Shown here piece after piece: positions 5,082 through 6,113 of a stretch of DNA of 6,113 nt. Every line of letters begins with the position of its first letter. The first letter of the stretch is position 1. A program made the position numbers and the translations under genes. The stretch comes from Flavobacteriales bacterium. GTDB lineage: Bacteria > Bacteroidota > Bacteroidia > Flavobacteriales > Flavobacteriaceae. Where the stretch lies: positions 1 to 6,113 of the forward strand of contig QIIH01000340.1 in the NCBI GenBank assembly GCA_003229235.1. The letters run 5' to 3'. The notes under the pieces were generated by a model that saw only the letters and a program-made list of their open reading frames with translations, ran no database searches and was not told where the DNA came from.

Positions 5082-6113
5082 TACATCGTCGTAATCGACA
5101 GTAATTTCTGGAGAAGTTGCATGCGATTGACAGGTAAGAATTAATCCTTCTGCCACTTCGCTATTTGTTAGAATTTGATTTTGACGCATTTCGACGGTTC
5201 CTTGAGTTAGTCGCGCCAGACATGACGAACAAATTCCGCCTTGGCAAGAAAATGGCGGATCTAAATCGCTTTTAATAGCCGTATCTAAAACCGAATCTTT
5301 TACAGGCGCAGTTATGGTTTGCTGCACATCGTCTACCGTAAAGTGAATCTTAACAAAACCTTCTTTAGTTGGAGCGTCTTTGGTATCCGATTCGGGGGTA
5401 GTTACAAAGCGCTCGAAATGAACAGTATCGCTAGAAACCCCTTTATTGGTAAGAGTTTCGAGTACAGTATCAATCATTTCACCAGGGCCACATACATAAT
5501 ACTCACTTGGTAAAAACTCGGCATATTTGTTGGCCAAAAAGAAATTAATAATCGATGTATCGATTCGTCCAAATTGTGACCCTTCTTGCTTTTGTCTACT
5601 CAAAACGAGCTCTAACATAAATCGTTTAGGAAATTCGCCTTGTAAGGCACTTAATTCTTTCAGAAATATTGCATCTTCGGCAGATCGATTACCATATACT
5701 AGTAAAAATTTAGACTCGCCTTGTTGTTGTAAACATGTTTTTATTATAGAAATTATAGGTGTAATCCCGCTTCCGGCTGCAAAAGCTGCGTAGTTTATTG
5801 ATTTTGATTGCTCTGGCACAAAAGTAAATCGTCCTTCTGGGGGATGAACCTCCAAAACATCACCGATGGTTAATTGTTGATTTACATAACAAGAAAACAC
5901 ACCATTAGGTACTTCCTTTACCAATACTTTTAATTGCCCAGAGGCAGGCATACTACACAGCGAATAGGACCTGCGCACTTCTGCTCCGTCAATTACTTTT
6001 TTTATAGTTAGATACTGTCCAGCCTTAAAACTGAAGGTATTTTTTAAAGATTCAGGAAGATCGAATATTACCGAAACTGCCGTTTTGGTTTCTTTAATGA
6101 TATTCTGAACCTT
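5079..6113 (-). CDS. paaE: Phenylacetyl-CoA epoxidase reductase subunit, 5' end cut by the window edge
   Basis: Cytosolic reductase that passes electrons from NADPH through FAD and a plant-type [2Fe-2S] cluster to the di-iron oxygenase PaaA, which epoxidises the ring of phenylacetyl-CoA. The frame is open to position 6113: 344 residues are visible, beginning KVQNIIKETKTAV, so about 10 residues and the start codon are outside. The GTG at 5978 is an internal valine, not the start. Numbering visible residues: FAD motif RRSYS at 47-51, PPEGRF near 91-96, NADP-site AAGSGITP at 112-119, YGNRS near 140-144, CGPGEM at 208-213, HFERF at 232-236, then the ferredoxin domain with Cys290, Cys295, Cys298 and Cys328 (C-x4-C-x2-C-x29-C). 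Domain order (FNR-like first, ferredoxin last) and VRRSYSLCS favour PaaE over other ferredoxin reductases. It is the last gene of its transcript here; paaABC(D) would be expected beyond the right edge but cannot be seen. Confidence 0.9.
   Translation of the reverse strand, partial: KVQNIIKETKTAVSVIFDLPESLKNTFSFKAGQYLTIKKVIDGAEVRRSYSLCSMPASGQLKVLVKEVPNGVFSCYVNQQLTIGDVLEVHPPEGRFTFVPEQSKSINYAAFAAGSGITPIISIIKTCLQQQGESKFLLVYGNRSAEDAIFLKELSALQGEFPKRFMLELVLSRQKQEGSQFGRIDTSIINFFLANKYAEFLPSEYYVCGPGEMIDTVLETLTNKGVSSDTVHFERFVTTPESDTKDAPTKEGFVKIHFTVDDVQQTITAPVKDSVLDTAIKSDLDPPFSCQGGICSSCLARLTQGTVEMRQNQILTNSEVAEGLILTCQSHATSPEITVDYDDV

Noticed and set aside
5319..5793. Two plus-strand frames (5319-5513, 5527-5793) opposite paaE
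   Set aside because: Antisense shadows of conserved reductase domains.
5976..5978. GTG as the start of PaaE
   Set aside because: The frame continues to the right edge, and the 45 residues before it encode the expected start of the FAD domain (for example FKAGQYLTIKK); the valine belongs to the VRRSYSLCS motif.

Overview
The window is AT-rich chromosomal DNA that looks like a member of the Flavobacteriia (phylum Bacteroidota). Three things point there: gene families known mainly from this phylum (a DUF6341-like small membrane protein, a DUF6427-like membrane protein, a DUF4254 protein paired with a family 9 glycosyltransferase); promoter-like boxes matching the Bacteroidota TAnnTTTG consensus instead of the usual -10 box; and generally weak Shine-Dalgarno sequences. 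Six protein genes lie fully or almost fully in the window and a seventh is cut by the left edge. There are no RNA genes, insertion sequences, phage genes or CRISPR arrays.

Layout, left to right. Positions 2-1192 (+) hold purD (purine biosynthesis), lacking about 28 N-terminal residues at the left edge. Its stop overlaps the stop of a convergent 76-residue single-pass membrane protein gene (1184-1414, -; DUF6341-like). Divergent from that, 38 bases away, is a 308-residue polytopic membrane protein (1453-2379, +; DUF6427-like). A 199-base gap with inverted repeats follows. Then comes a two-gene unit: DUF4254 protein (2579-3187, +) and a GT-B glycosyltransferase of family 9 (3204-4244, +, TTG start), probably acting in cell-surface glycan assembly. 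A 248-base intergenic region (4245-4492) carries operator-like palindromes and a promoter box ahead of a TetR-family regulator (4493-5074, +). The regulator converges, with only 4 bases between stops, on paaE (5079 to the right edge, -), the NADPH-FAD-[2Fe-2S] reductase of the phenylacetyl-CoA epoxidase; about 10 N-terminal residues lie outside the window.

How the parts fit. The left part is housekeeping (purine synthesis) beside poorly characterised envelope proteins. The middle pair is a surface-glycan module of unknown substrate. The right part is the edge of what is probably a phenylacetate-degradation (paa) locus with its own TetR-type repressor, a role analogous to PaaR in other bacteria; this is inferred from adjacency because the rest of the locus is outside the window. 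I see no wholly novel system. The most testable points are the palindromes before the TetR gene, the uncharacterised DUF4254-GT9 pair, and the mutually exclusive pairing arms in the 2380-2578 gap.
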